Assembly: GCA_018402525.1 (NCBI GenBank) | Contig: JAGYIR010000011.1 | Span: 124,001-188,000, forward strand | Direction: 5' to 3' | DNA: 64,000 nucleotides | Source: Crocinitomicaceae bacterium | Lineage (GTDB): Bacteria > Bacteroidota > Bacteroidia > Flavobacteriales_D > Crocinitomicaceae | Shown: positions 44,354 through 52,606 of the stretch, piece after piece | Layout of the letters: the number at the start of each line of letters is the position of its first letter | Position numbering within the stretch: the stretch's first letter is position 1 | Notes under the pieces: model-generated | What the model saw: the letters and a program-made list of their open reading frames with translations, nothing else | The model's database searches: none | What the model was told of the DNA's origin: nothing | Program-made: the position numbers and the translations under genes

Positions 44354-44971
44354 ATGTTAGTAGAAATCAATCCAGAAAATATTGATAAACGGCTTGTTGA
44401 ACAAGTTGTGACCTACCTAAAAAAAGGAGGGATACTTATTTTTCCAACGGATACCGTGTATGCGATGGGGTGTGACTTGTACAACAAAAAAGCATTGAAC
44501 GAATTGGCAACAATGAAAGGTTTAAAGCTGAAAAAGGCCAATTTTTCCATTATTTGCACCGATTTGAGTGATTTATCTAATTATGTCAAGCACATTGATC
44601 GCTCGGTGTACAAAATATTAAACAGAGCCTTGCCTGGTCCATTTACGTTTATCTTGCCAGCAACGATGGAAATAACGCGATTATTTGATTCTAACAAAAA
44701 GGAAGTCGGAATCCGTATTCCAGCCAATAAAATTGTAGAAGAAATTGTGCGACAGCTGGGAAATCCAATTGCTACCACTTCGCTACACGACGATGAAGAT
44801 GAAATTCTAGACTACTTCATTGATCCGTATGAGATTTACCAACGTTACGACGATAAAGTAGAATTTATTATTGATGGTGGACTTGGGAAACTAGAAGCTT
44901 CAACGGTAATTGACCTTACCAGCGGTGCTCCTGAAATTATCCGTCAAGGAATTGGAGAAATTGAATTATGA
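44354..44971 (+). CDS. L-threonylcarbamoyladenylate synthase family protein (Sua5/YciO/YrdC)
   Basis: 205 residues of the YrdC/YciO size without the Sua5 C-terminal domain. Signatures: GGILIFPTDTVYAMGCDLYN (about 28-47), MKGLKLKKANFSIICTD with conserved lysines, and PGPFTFILPAT, followed by GIRIPANKI. The family makes threonylcarbamoyl-AMP for the tRNA t6A modification; YciO-type members have a less certain role. The PTDTVY motif supports an active nucleotide-binding site. The next gene begins in its last codons (ATGA overlap at 44968-44971). Confidence 0.85.
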   Translation: MLVEINPENIDKRLVEQVVTYLKKGGILIFPTDTVYAMGCDLYNKKALNELATMKGLKLKKANFSIICTDLSDLSNYVKHIDRSVYKILNRALPGPFTFILPATMEITRLFDSNKKEVGIRIPANKIVEEIVRQLGNPIATTSLHDDEDEILDYFIDPYEIYQRYDDKVEFIIDGGLGKLEASTVIDLTSGAPEIIRQGIGEIEL

Positions 44972-45534
44972 TTTTAGTCATTGATTGCGGCAGTTCAAAA
45001 ACGAAATACATCGAGCAAATTGTCGATGAATTCATTGATGTGAAGCCGTGTAAGTTGATGGATTTCAACGTTTCCTGTTTAGAGGATGTGAAAGGCGTGA
45101 TTATCTCTGGCGCGCCTTTGCTCATCACTGAAGTCGATCTTTCACCCTACTTAGATAAAGTGGAATGGATTAAAACCACTGAACTACCCGTTTTAGGAAT
45201 CTGCTTCGGTCACCAATTGCTAGGCATTTTGCACGGAGCATTTGGTTCGAAAATGCGTGAGGACAGAGATTGGCAGTTGATAGAAGCGTATGAGGAAAGT
45301 CCATTGTTTTATCGTTTACCGAATGAAGTGGAAATGATGCAAGACCACTGCGAAACAATTTCGATTCCAGAAAATTTCATACTTGTAGCTTCTTCTGATG
45401 CTTGTGTCAATGAAACTATGCAGCACAAGGAAAAACCATTGTACGGTGTTCAATTTCACCCTGAAGTTTCAGGGAATCACGGTCGTGTACTATTGGAAAA
45501 TTTTGTGAAAGTGTGTTTGGGTGAGTTGACATAA
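44968..45534 (+). CDS. Stand-alone class I glutamine amidotransferase (GuaA N-terminal-like)
   Basis: 188 residues, one domain. The glutaminase triad is present: nucleophile Cys in LGICFGHQLLG near 79 and the His-Glu pair in VQFHPEVSG near 167. The sequence is closest in style to the GMP synthase glutaminase half (GATase1_GMP_Synthase) of archaeal split enzymes, but there is no synthetase domain next to it; bacteria normally have fused GuaA. Ammonia acceptor unknown. It overlaps the Sua5-like gene by ATGA, so their expression is coupled, and it converges on the next minus-strand gene. Confidence 0.78.
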   Translation: MILVIDCGSSKTKYIEQIVDEFIDVKPCKLMDFNVSCLEDVKGVIISGAPLLITEVDLSPYLDKVEWIKTTELPVLGICFGHQLLGILHGAFGSKMREDRDWQLIEAYEESPLFYRLPNEVEMMQDHCETISIPENFILVASSDACVNETMQHKEKPLYGVQFHPEVSGNHGRVLLENFVKVCLGELT

Positions 45535-45550
45535 TAAACTTCGCACTAAG

Positions 45551-46216
45551 TTACTCCTCCCACTCATCACCAATTAACCTCAAAATATCATCTGGACCAA
45601 GGTAAACTTCTCGCTTGAACTGTAAGTATTCTTCTGTGGCGTGTGATTCGTAATGCACATAGCACGACCATTCATAACACTGCCAACCAAGTCCTCTTTC
45701 TATCGTTTCTCGATCAATTTCACGCTCAAATTTCGCTTTTCTGCGTGTTGTTAAATAATCCACACCACGATCTATCAACTGGAAAAAATCACGTTTCGAA
45801 TAATCCAAAAAATGGTTGAATTCATGCCCCAATACTCCGACTTGCGCATTGAAACCTACATCATTCAGTGTGATAATTTCCTTTTTATCAAACAAGTTAT
45901 TGATCCTTACGACATAAACCCGTTTCGAGCGTTTTTTGTAAAAAAACGAAGCAAATGTTGGTCGTGCATTCAATGTTGTTTTAATCTTCTTTTCTTTAAA
46001 TCGTATTTTATTGTCCTTGAGTTCTGGGTAGTATTCTAGCGCTGAATAAATCGCCAATTCGTACGCACGTGGAGCATTCTCCACCAATGGAAAGACTTCT
46101 TTTAAACTGTCGAGTTTTAGCTTTACTAGATTCGAGTCAATGTAACGAACTTGACTATTTTGAGCGTAACCAAAAGTAATCGTAGTAGCTAATAGAAGAG
46201 ACAACAAAAATCGCAT
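45551..46216 (-). CDS. Secreted protein with HExxH motif, possible zinc metallopeptidase
   Basis: 221 residues with a signal peptide ending FGYAQ (residue 19). In the middle, VGVLGHEFNHFLDYSKRD contains HEFNH, which is an HExxH zinc motif, preceded by a predicted helix. About 50 residues later comes ERGLGWQCYEWSCYVHYES, which could supply the third ligand. I do not recognise a named family; the helix placement favours a metalloprotease-like fold but the sequence is short. It is convergent with the amidotransferase and divergent from the SpmAB-like gene. Confidence 0.55.
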   Translation of the reverse strand: MRFLLSLLLATTITFGYAQNSQVRYIDSNLVKLKLDSLKEVFPLVENAPRAYELAIYSALEYYPELKDNKIRFKEKKIKTTLNARPTFASFFYKKRSKRVYVVRINNLFDKKEIITLNDVGFNAQVGVLGHEFNHFLDYSKRDFFQLIDRGVDYLTTRRKAKFEREIDRETIERGLGWQCYEWSCYVHYESHATEEYLQFKREVYLGPDDILRLIGDEWEE

Positions 46217-46246
46217 GCCTTAAAAATACAAAAAAAACTACGTTTA

Positions 46247-46278
46247 TTTGAACGATCAAAAGCGAAAATTTACTTTTG
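46247..46278 (+). promoter_or_regulatory. Promoter candidate of the SpmAB-like gene
   Basis: TTTG at 46247-46250 and a perfect TACTTTTG at 46271-46278, 20 bases apart. The leader would be about 130 bases. A second -7-like TACTTTTA at 46359-46366 is closer to the gene but lacks a -33 match. Confidence 0.45.
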
Positions 46279-46415
46279 AATGTGGCAAAATTCTACTTTT
46301 CAACAATCCAGGTGGGAAAGCTCCATTTACCTGTTCAAACAACGCCAATAAATTTAGTTACTTTTAAAGTGTTATTTGCAGGCAGAATTGCATTGTAAAT
46401 TAAGAATCGATTAAG

Positions 46416-47648
46416 ATGATTTTAAACAGGATTTGGATTGGAATGTTTCTGATTGCCATGATAGTGGCAACGAGTAAATTGCTTTTCTGGCAGGATACAG
46501 AGATCTTCAGAACCATGGTCGATGCGCTCATGGATTCGGCTAAAACCGGATTTGAGATTGCACTTTACTTAACTGGAGTTATCTGTTTGTGGATGGGAAT
46601 CATGAAAATTGGAGAGAATGGTGGCGCCGTAAAAATTCTTACTAAAGCAGTTGCTCCTTTATTTTCACGCTTGTTTCCGGATGTACCAAAAGAACACCCT
46701 GCTGTTGGATCTATGATGATGAATTTTAGTGCAAACATGTTGGGACTAGACAATTCTGCTACACCACTCGGATTAAAAGCCATGAAGGAATTACAGGAAC
46801 TCAATCCTGAAAAGGAAAGGGCGTCGAATGCACAAATCATGTTTTTGGTACTGAACACATCTGGACTAACAATTATACCCGTCACCATTTTTGCTTACCG
46901 CGCCGAATCTGTTTCTCCGACTATGGTGTTTCTGCCTATTCTAATTGCCACGTTTATTTCATCATTGGCCGGATTGATTTTTGTCGCTTTACGTCAACGC
47001 ATCAATTTGCTCAATAGAGTCGTTTTAGCCTATATTGGATCTGCAGTCGCATTTATTGCTGCGCTTTTGTATTACATCATTTTACATCCAGAAGATGGTG
47101 CTGTCATCTCCAACGTTGGTGGGAATGCTTTGATTTTCTCTATCATTATTATCTTCATTCTTTTAGCCGCAAAGAAAAAAGTCAATGTCTACGAATCGTT
47201 TATAGAAGGAGCTAGAGATGGTTTCAGTGTCGCAATTAGCATTATCCCTTATCTCATTGCCATTCTTGCTGCGATTGCTGTTTTTAGAGCTTCTGGAACA
47301 TTGGACGCCATGCTGGATGGAATAAAAACTGCTGCGGTATTCGCTGGTATCACTGTAACTGAATGGATCGATGCTTTGCCCGTAGCATTCATGAAACCCT
47401 TGAGTGGAAGTGGTGCTCGCGGCGCATACCTGGAAATCATGAGTACGTTTGGGGTTGATTCGCTCCAGGAAAAAATAGCTGCAACGCTTCAGGGAAGTAC
47501 CGAAACGACATTTTACGTCTTGGCCGTTTATTTTGGTTCCGTGAAGATTAAAAATTCACGTTATGCAGTCACAGCGGGATTATTTGCCGATTTTGTTGGG
47601 ATAATTGCCGCAATATTGATATCTTATTTGTTTTACACAAATGGCTAG
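46416..47648 (+). CDS. Fused SpmA/SpmB-like nucleoside recognition (Gate) membrane protein
   Basis: 410 residues with about nine membrane helices. It has two Gate domains joined: the first (about 35-200) with TGVICLWMGIMKIGENGG and MNFSANMLGLDNSATPLG, like SpmA; the second (about 245-405) with GFSVAISIIPYLIAILAAI and EIMSTFGVDSLQEKIAATL, like SpmB. In Bacillus these are separate spore-maturation proteins; outside spore formers their role is unknown but a transporter of nucleosides or small molecules is proposed. The stop overlaps the next gene by 8 bases. Confidence 0.85.
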   Translation: MILNRIWIGMFLIAMIVATSKLLFWQDTEIFRTMVDALMDSAKTGFEIALYLTGVICLWMGIMKIGENGGAVKILTKAVAPLFSRLFPDVPKEHPAVGSMMMNFSANMLGLDNSATPLGLKAMKELQELNPEKERASNAQIMFLVLNTSGLTIIPVTIFAYRAESVSPTMVFLPILIATFISSLAGLIFVALRQRINLLNRVVLAYIGSAVAFIAALLYYIILHPEDGAVISNVGGNALIFSIIIIFILLAAKKKVNVYESFIEGARDGFSVAISIIPYLIAILAAIAVFRASGTLDAMLDGIKTAAVFAGITVTEWIDALPVAFMKPLSGSGARGAYLEIMSTFGVDSLQEKIAATLQGSTETTFYVLAVYFGSVKIKNSRYAVTAGLFADFVGIIAAILISYLFYTNG

Positions 47649-48123
47649 TTGGTTCAGAAAAAAAAAGCGGACATATTCTCCGGACAATTTGCAGAAAATT
47701 CAATTAAAATCGATTGATTATCCTGCGAAAATAATTTTGGCGTGGACAAAAGCAATTGAAGGCAAGGACCAGTTCCTGTTATGGTTAAAAGACAATGGAT
47801 ATCCAGAACTTGTCATGGCCACATACGCCATTTACTTAAAAGACGATGCCCGTGAATGGCTTCAGAAAAACGGTTACGCGCATCTTATGGCAATGATCAA
47901 CGGGGCGGAAGGCAATGAAAGTGCTCAAAAATGGTTATTATCACATCAGTTTGACTTGTTGTACCACATGGCACTAGCAATTGAAGATGAGCGGAGCAGT
48001 GTACTTTGGATTGCCCAAAATGCACCCAAGGACATTTTCTTATTGACAAAAACGATTAAGAAGGTAAAAGATCAAATAGAAGAAAACCACAACGATATAC
48101 ACTCGTTTCGAAAAGATGTATAA
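47641..48123 (+). CDS. Protein of unknown function with four 25-residue repeats
   Basis: 160 residues. Residues 33-57, 58-82, 83-107 and 108-132 are four tandem units of exactly 25 residues. Each has a tryptophan at unit position 16 followed by Leu or Ile, small/hydrophobic residues at 6-7 and, in the first two, NGY at 20-22 (DNGYPEL, KNGYAHL). Each unit is predicted to be two short helices, like a small alpha-solenoid. The N-terminus is basic (RKKKRTY) and the C-terminus ends in a coiled-coil-like stretch. Its ATG overlaps the SpmAB-like gene end by 8 bases, so it is probably cotranslated with it and may act with it; no known family is recognised. Confidence 0.65.
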   Translation: MASWFRKKKRTYSPDNLQKIQLKSIDYPAKIILAWTKAIEGKDQFLLWLKDNGYPELVMATYAIYLKDDAREWLQKNGYAHLMAMINGAEGNESAQKWLLSHQFDLLYHMALAIEDERSSVLWIAQNAPKDIFLLTKTIKKVKDQIEENHNDIHSFRKDV

Positions 48124-48172
48124 ATGAACAATAGCTGCAGATACTGCCGCAACTAGTGTGTCTACAGGAAAA

Positions 48173-48625
48173 TTAATGCACTACTTGGATGTTCACATCG
48201 CTTAATTCAAAATCCAGTAAATCTCCAGCATCACTTTTAAATTGAACTTTAACTAAAACGGCTGATGAAGAAACGGCTGAAATCCCTCTCACTACATTCC
48301 TATACACCGGTTGATCTTTTCCTGCAAATGCACCATCATCGAACTTATTGTATGTATCACCTTCAAATTCAAACCTACTAATTATCCAGTTTTCCTTTAA
48401 GTTTTCAGATGGTGTTTTCAGCGTAACTATTGAATACATACTGTTGTTAGGCTCCGATGACATGGTTGGCATTGCATTATCGATTATTTCAACGTTACAA
48501 ACATATTCAGTAGTACCGATCTTCATTTTTACTGTATTTGAATCTATTTGCTCCGAAATAGGTAAAGAAGTACCACATGAAAATAGTAGCGTTGTCAATA
48601 GTGCTATACAAATGGATTTTTTCAT
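48173..48625 (-). CDS. Putative lipoprotein of unknown function
   Basis: 150 residues. The signal peptide ends in the lipobox LLFSC (Cys17), so the protein should be lipid-anchored. The remainder is predicted beta-rich, with a strand pair around EYVCNVEIIDNAMPT and a conserved-looking region WIISRFEFEGDTYNKF, ending VNIQVVH. No motif points to a function. It is close to the Smr gene (36 bases away) but the two do not overlap. Confidence 0.5.
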   Translation of the reverse strand: MKKSICIALLTTLLFSCGTSLPISEQIDSNTVKMKIGTTEYVCNVEIIDNAMPTMSSEPNNSMYSIVTLKTPSENLKENWIISRFEFEGDTYNKFDDGAFAGKDQPVYRNVVRGISAVSSSAVLVKVQFKSDAGDLLDFELSDVNIQVVH

Positions 48626-48661
48626 AATCTTAACTTAATGATGCTTGTTGATCATTCAACA

Positions 48662-49198
48662 TTACTCCCACATCTCCACACACGTAGCACCTTTTCCATA
48701 TTCACCATAATCGGCATCATAGTATTTTAAATCGTCTAAACGATCCAGATAAGTTCTGACTTCGTGTTTTAACACACCCATACCAACACCATGAATAACG
48801 ACAATTTTTCGCATTCCTTTTCGTCTTGCCTTGTTAAGAAACAATTTAAAGGCATTCATTTGCTTGTTTATGATTTCTGAGTTTGACAATCCAGCATGCG
48901 ATTCAGTAATTGCTTCGATGTGCAAATCAATTTCCCAGTAGTCCCTTTGTTGTGCAACTCCCTTTCGAATAACATGATTTACTTTCGTTACGCTGGATTC
49001 ACCTTGAGAAAACAAAAAATCTTCGTCACTAATTTGGTAATCTTCTGCGTGAACCAGACCGATGTCACTTGCATTGTAGGTGCGTGAAAAACCAATCTCA
49101 TCTTCAACAATGTAACGGTGTTGACCATCGTGCCCCACCACAACTCCTCCTCCTTGCTCATGCAAAAAAACAACCTTCTGCCCTACTTTGAACGTCAT
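48662..49198 (-). CDS. Smr domain protein with N-terminal DUF2027-like domain
   Basis: 178 residues from ATG 49198 (MTFKVGQKVVFLHEQGGG); the earlier ATG at 49222 would add residues outside the family. The N-terminal 70 residues are a small beta barrel (DUF2027-like). The Smr domain follows with its motifs: YWEIDLHIEAI with the DLH motif near 100 and IHGVGMGVLKHEVRTYL near 142 (HGxGxG). Smr proteins nick DNA or cleave RNA, and in MutS2 act in recombination control or ribosome rescue. There is no MutS2 ATPase here. It overlaps the site-2 protease gene by ATGA. Confidence 0.85.
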   Translation of the reverse strand: MTFKVGQKVVFLHEQGGGVVVGHDGQHRYIVEDEIGFSRTYNASDIGLVHAEDYQISDEDFLFSQGESSVTKVNHVIRKGVAQQRDYWEIDLHIEAITESHAGLSNSEIINKQMNAFKLFLNKARRKGMRKIVVIHGVGMGVLKHEVRTYLDRLDDLKYYDADYGEYGKGATCVEMWE

Positions 49199-50139
49199 AG
49201 CGCAACAGTAGGAAATAACCACTCAAGGTCTAGCATGAAAAACAGAACAACTGGAAGTGCAAAGGAAAGCAACCAGAAACCAATTAAAATAAGTCGAAAC
49301 AGAAAAGACGAATCGTTTTTAAGTGGAACAACCAACATACTATTAACCTGACTAGCAATGATTGGATCCGACTCATCCGATGAAACTTGGTCAATTAACT
49401 TTTTTAACGCTGGTGTGTGCGACAAGACCACCTGCTTGATTTTCGTGAAATCTTTATTGCTTAATCCTTTATACGTTGTAGAATAATTAACCTCCTCTTC
49501 TTCCAAATCTTTGTGCACCTGATATTTCTTCTGAAGCGCACGCACTCGAAAACCCATAAAAAAGCCAAAAAGCATAATGATGTAGCTGTCAAAATACCAC
49601 CCTACACCAATCATAAAAACCGAAGAAAGCAGAGCGAAAATCATCAAGAACAATTCATTACTTTTTCGAAACAACAACTTAAACATCTGCCCACCATCCA
49701 GCGGGTCTAGCGGTAACAAATTAATTAAATTCAAGAGTAGAAATAGAAATCCCAATTCAATCAACCACTCACTTTGAATTTGCGCTGCATACCAAAGTAA
49801 CACGCCACCAATGATAATTCCAGGAAACGGGCCAGCAGCTGTCACTATAAAACTTTCTTTTTGCGAATAATTGCGTTTCGTACCTTGAACAAAAGCGCCC
49901 ATCAGTGGAACAAACAACATCCGAACGTTTTTATATTTAAAAAGCTTCATCGTTACAAAATGTCCCAACTCATGAATCAATAAGACGAGCAACAAACTCA
50001 AAATAAAATTCAATTCATCAAAAATCAACAAGAAAACCAGTACAAAAAGCACCATGGAAAAGATAGTCAAAGATATTCCACCTTTCGGTTTTTCTTCAAC
50101 TAATTCAGGCTTATTGGGGTAGAAATCGAAATTATCCAT
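49195..50139 (-). CDS. Site-2 protease family (M50) membrane metalloprotease
   Basis: 314 residues with about six helices. The zinc site is complete: VLLIHELGHFVTMKLF (HExxH, near 88-94) and LLPLDPLDGGQMFKLL for the NPDG-like motif with the third ligand Asp. The last 100 residues are cytosolic and predicted helical. S2P enzymes cleave membrane-anchored anti-sigma factors or other helices. The gene overlaps the Smr gene. Substrate not apparent; there is no adjacent anti-sigma gene. Confidence 0.9.
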   Translation of the reverse strand: MDNFDFYPNKPELVEEKPKGGISLTIFSMVLFVLVFLLIFDELNFILSLLLVLLIHELGHFVTMKLFKYKNVRMLFVPLMGAFVQGTKRNYSQKESFIVTAAGPFPGIIIGGVLLWYAAQIQSEWLIELGFLFLLLNLINLLPLDPLDGGQMFKLLFRKSNELFLMIFALLSSVFMIGVGWYFDSYIIMLFGFFMGFRVRALQKKYQVHKDLEEEEVNYSTTYKGLSNKDFTKIKQVVLSHTPALKKLIDQVSSDESDPIIASQVNSMLVVPLKNDSSFLFRLILIGFWLLSFALPVVLFFMLDLEWLFPTVAL

Positions 50140-50193
50140 AAATTAATACTATAAAGTTATGGAGAAAATACCGAACTATTACCGTGCCAATTC

Positions 50194-51165
50194 CTATTTT
50201 TTGCAAAATTTAGCGAAATCTTTCGCAAAATAAGTCAAAATACCATCCGCTCCTGCCCTTTTTATGCTCAAAAGCATCTCGGTCATAGCAGCTTCGTAAT
50301 TCAACCATCCATTTTGTGATGCAGCGTACACCATAGCACACTCACCACTAACATTGTAAGCCGTAATTGGAATGTCAAAATTCTCTTTCAATAAATGAAT
50401 AACATCTAAATAACAAAGTGCAGGCTTCACCATCATCATATCGGCGCCCTCTTCAAAATCCAACTGCGCTTCTAGCAAGGCTTCACGTTTGTTCGCTGGA
50501 TTCATTTGATACGTTTTTTTATCTCCACTTTTAGGTGCTGAATCCAAAGCATCTCGAAAGGGGCTGTAGAAAGCGCTGGCATACTTTGCAGTGTAGGACA
50601 TAATACTCACCTCTTGAAAGTCATTTCTATCCAGCTCTTGACGAATAAACCCAACACGACCATCCATCATATCACTTGGACCGATGATATCAGCTCCTGC
50701 TTGTGCTTGAGCAATACTCATTTTACCGAGAATCGTTAGTGTTTTGTCATTTATTATTTTTCCATTCTCAACGAACCCATCGTGACCATCCGAAGAATAC
50801 GGATCCATTGCCACGTCGGTCATCAAAACACAGTCAGGAAAGTTCCCTTTTATCTGATGGATGGCATCCAAATAAAAATTGTCTGAAGCATAACTATAAG
50901 AGGCCAATTTGTCTTTTAAATTCTCGTTGACTGCGGGAAAAATATCAAACGTATTAATTCCAAGATCGATACACTCTTCAATCTCTTTGAGCAACAAATC
51001 TATTGACCAACGGAAATTGTTTGGAAGCGAAGAAATTTCTCGTTTAATTCCGACCCCATCCTCCAAAAACAAGGGATATATCAAGTTTTCTGTGCCTAAT
51101 TTTGTTTCTTGCACCATGTCGCGAATGACAGGTGATTTTCTATTTCTACGTGGTCTTATTTGCAT
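50194..51165 (-). CDS. hemB: Porphobilinogen synthase (delta-aminolevulinic acid dehydratase)
   Basis: 323 residues, standard size. The substrate-binding lysines are in SYTAKYASAFY and MMVKPALCYLD, the latter forming the Schiff base. Instead of the zinc-binding cysteine triad it reads TDVAMDPYSSDGHDG, so this is the Mg-dependent type found in many bacteria. It condenses two 5-aminolevulinate molecules to porphobilinogen, the second step of tetrapyrrole synthesis. It is a single gene between the site-2 protease and the divergent lipoprotein; a -7 box TATTTTTG lies upstream at 51185-51192 (minus). Confidence 0.97.
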   Translation of the reverse strand: MQIRPRRNRKSPVIRDMVQETKLGTENLIYPLFLEDGVGIKREISSLPNNFRWSIDLLLKEIEECIDLGINTFDIFPAVNENLKDKLASYSYASDNFYLDAIHQIKGNFPDCVLMTDVAMDPYSSDGHDGFVENGKIINDKTLTILGKMSIAQAQAGADIIGPSDMMDGRVGFIRQELDRNDFQEVSIMSYTAKYASAFYSPFRDALDSAPKSGDKKTYQMNPANKREALLEAQLDFEEGADMMMVKPALCYLDVIHLLKENFDIPITAYNVSGECAMVYAASQNGWLNYEAAMTEMLLSIKRAGADGILTYFAKDFAKFCKK

Positions 51166-51253
51166 AATCTAAATTCATTAGAAACAAAAATAAGAATTCA
51201 TAGTGAATAACATGATTATTACTATATTTACAACACTTAACTTTTATGAAAAA

Positions 51254-52150
51254 ATGAAACAAATGAGATTTAAACTTCTACTAAGTTCGTTTGCAATTGC
51301 AGCGGTGCTTGTCTCTTGTGGCGAAAGTACAGATGACACGCAAAATGTTATCGACGATTCAATAATTGATGAAAACAGTGCATTCAACACTGTTTTTGAA
51401 GGAAAGATATTTAGTATTCCTTCCCCTGTTCAAACTGCATATTTGATAAAACAATTGGATTTACCATTTGATGAATCGTTACTCAATAAGAACTCAAATG
51501 TTAGTGCTTACATTAAAGAATATCATCAAGCACTTAATCTCGGGATTTATGGAACCGATGTCGGCTACTCCTCAATGTATGAACAAAAGGATGTAACGAT
51601 GAAATATTTATCATCTGTGGAGAAATTAACTTCTCAACTGGGATTAGATATTGCCTTTGACAATGAATTTTTAAAGCGTTTTGAAAACAATAACAACAAC
51701 AAAGATTCAATGCTTGTTATCATGTCAGAAGCTTATCGCAAATCAGATAACTTCTTGAAACAATCGAATAGAAAATCAACTTCTGCGTTGATTTTAACTG
51801 GTGGATGGATTGAATCTATCTACTTTGCTAGTAAGTTGAACAAGAAGAAGAAAAATAAGGAAGTTGAGAAGCGCATCGGTGAACAAAAGCAATCACTAAA
51901 CTCTATTATTGACATTTTAAGTGAGTATAACGAAGATAATCAAAATGATGCATTGATTGCTGAGATGAAGGATTTGAAGGTTTCATTTGACAAAATCAAA
52001 TTAAACTATCAATACGAAGCTCCAGACATCAATAAGGAGAAAAAAGAAATGACCTTCAATCACTCACTTGAAATTGAGATTGATGAAAAGGTTCTTTCTG
52101 AAATTGAAACGAAAATTGAAGCAATTAGATCAAACATTATAAAAGGATAA
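51254..52150 (+). CDS. Lipoprotein of unknown function, first gene of the TerB-ABCG module
   Basis: 298 residues from ATG 51254 (ATG 51263 possible); the GTG at 51203 would add 17 residues with no signal sequence. A signal peptide ends in the lipobox LVSC, so it is a lipoprotein. The mature protein is helical, with a conserved-looking block FSIPSPVQTAYLIKQLDL near residue 60, a tyrosine-rich ALNLGIYGTDVGYSSMYEQ segment and a lysine-rich helix. I recognise the pattern as a recurrent Bacteroidota hypothetical family with no assigned role. The next gene begins 3 bases after its stop. Confidence 0.65.
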   Translation: MKQMRFKLLLSSFAIAAVLVSCGESTDDTQNVIDDSIIDENSAFNTVFEGKIFSIPSPVQTAYLIKQLDLPFDESLLNKNSNVSAYIKEYHQALNLGIYGTDVGYSSMYEQKDVTMKYLSSVEKLTSQLGLDIAFDNEFLKRFENNNNNKDSMLVIMSEAYRKSDNFLKQSNRKSTSALILTGGWIESIYFASKLNKKKKNKEVEKRIGEQKQSLNSIIDILSEYNEDNQNDALIAEMKDLKVSFDKIKLNYQYEAPDINKEKKEMTFNHSLEIEIDEKVLSEIETKIEAIRSNIIKG

Positions 52151-52153
52151 GCA

Positions 52154-52582
52154 ATGAAATTATTTTTAATTATAGGTATAGTAGCGTTTGTCTCACTTAA
52201 TTCAGTTAACGCGCAAGATTGCGAAGGTATAGTTCGTACATGTGAAGATTTACTCAAAAAGGATACAAAAGGGAAGGATTTTATTTCTGACGGACAAGTG
52301 TACACGGCTTTTCTAGACCGCGAGAAGGCTGAGTTTAAAACAACTTTCTTTGGTGGAACGACGTATCGAATTGCTGCAAGTGGTGGTTCAAAAGAGAACT
52401 ACATCATCTTCACAATTAAAGATCCAGACGGAAATATACTCTTCTCGAACAGAAACTATAAAAACTCACCTTATTGGGATTTTAACGTAAAGGAGAGTCT
52501 TCCAGTAACGATTGAGACAGAGTTTGACCTTGACTTGAAAGTTTCAGGTTGTGCTGTAATGCTCATCGGTTTCAGAAAGTAA
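52154..52582 (+). CDS. Small secreted protein of unknown function, second gene of the module
   Basis: 142 residues with a signal peptide ending about NSVNAQ (20). The rest is predicted to be a beta-sandwich, with FFGGTTYRIAASGGSKENY and PDGNILFSNRNYKNSPYWDF in the middle and a terminal CAVMLIGFRK. The two cysteines near the start of the mature protein (DCEGIVRTCEDLL) could form a disulfide and a further Cys sits near the end. It is 3 bases from the lipoprotein and 24 bases before the ABC exporter, consistent with one operon. Likely a periplasmic partner of the exporter; that is inference. Confidence 0.62.
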   Translation: MKLFLIIGIVAFVSLNSVNAQDCEGIVRTCEDLLKKDTKGKDFISDGQVYTAFLDREKAEFKTTFFGGTTYRIAASGGSKENYIIFTIKDPDGNILFSNRNYKNSPYWDFNVKESLPVTIETEFDLDLKVSGCAVMLIGFRK

Positions 52583-52606
52583 TTGAATTAATATCCAGTT
52601 GATTGA

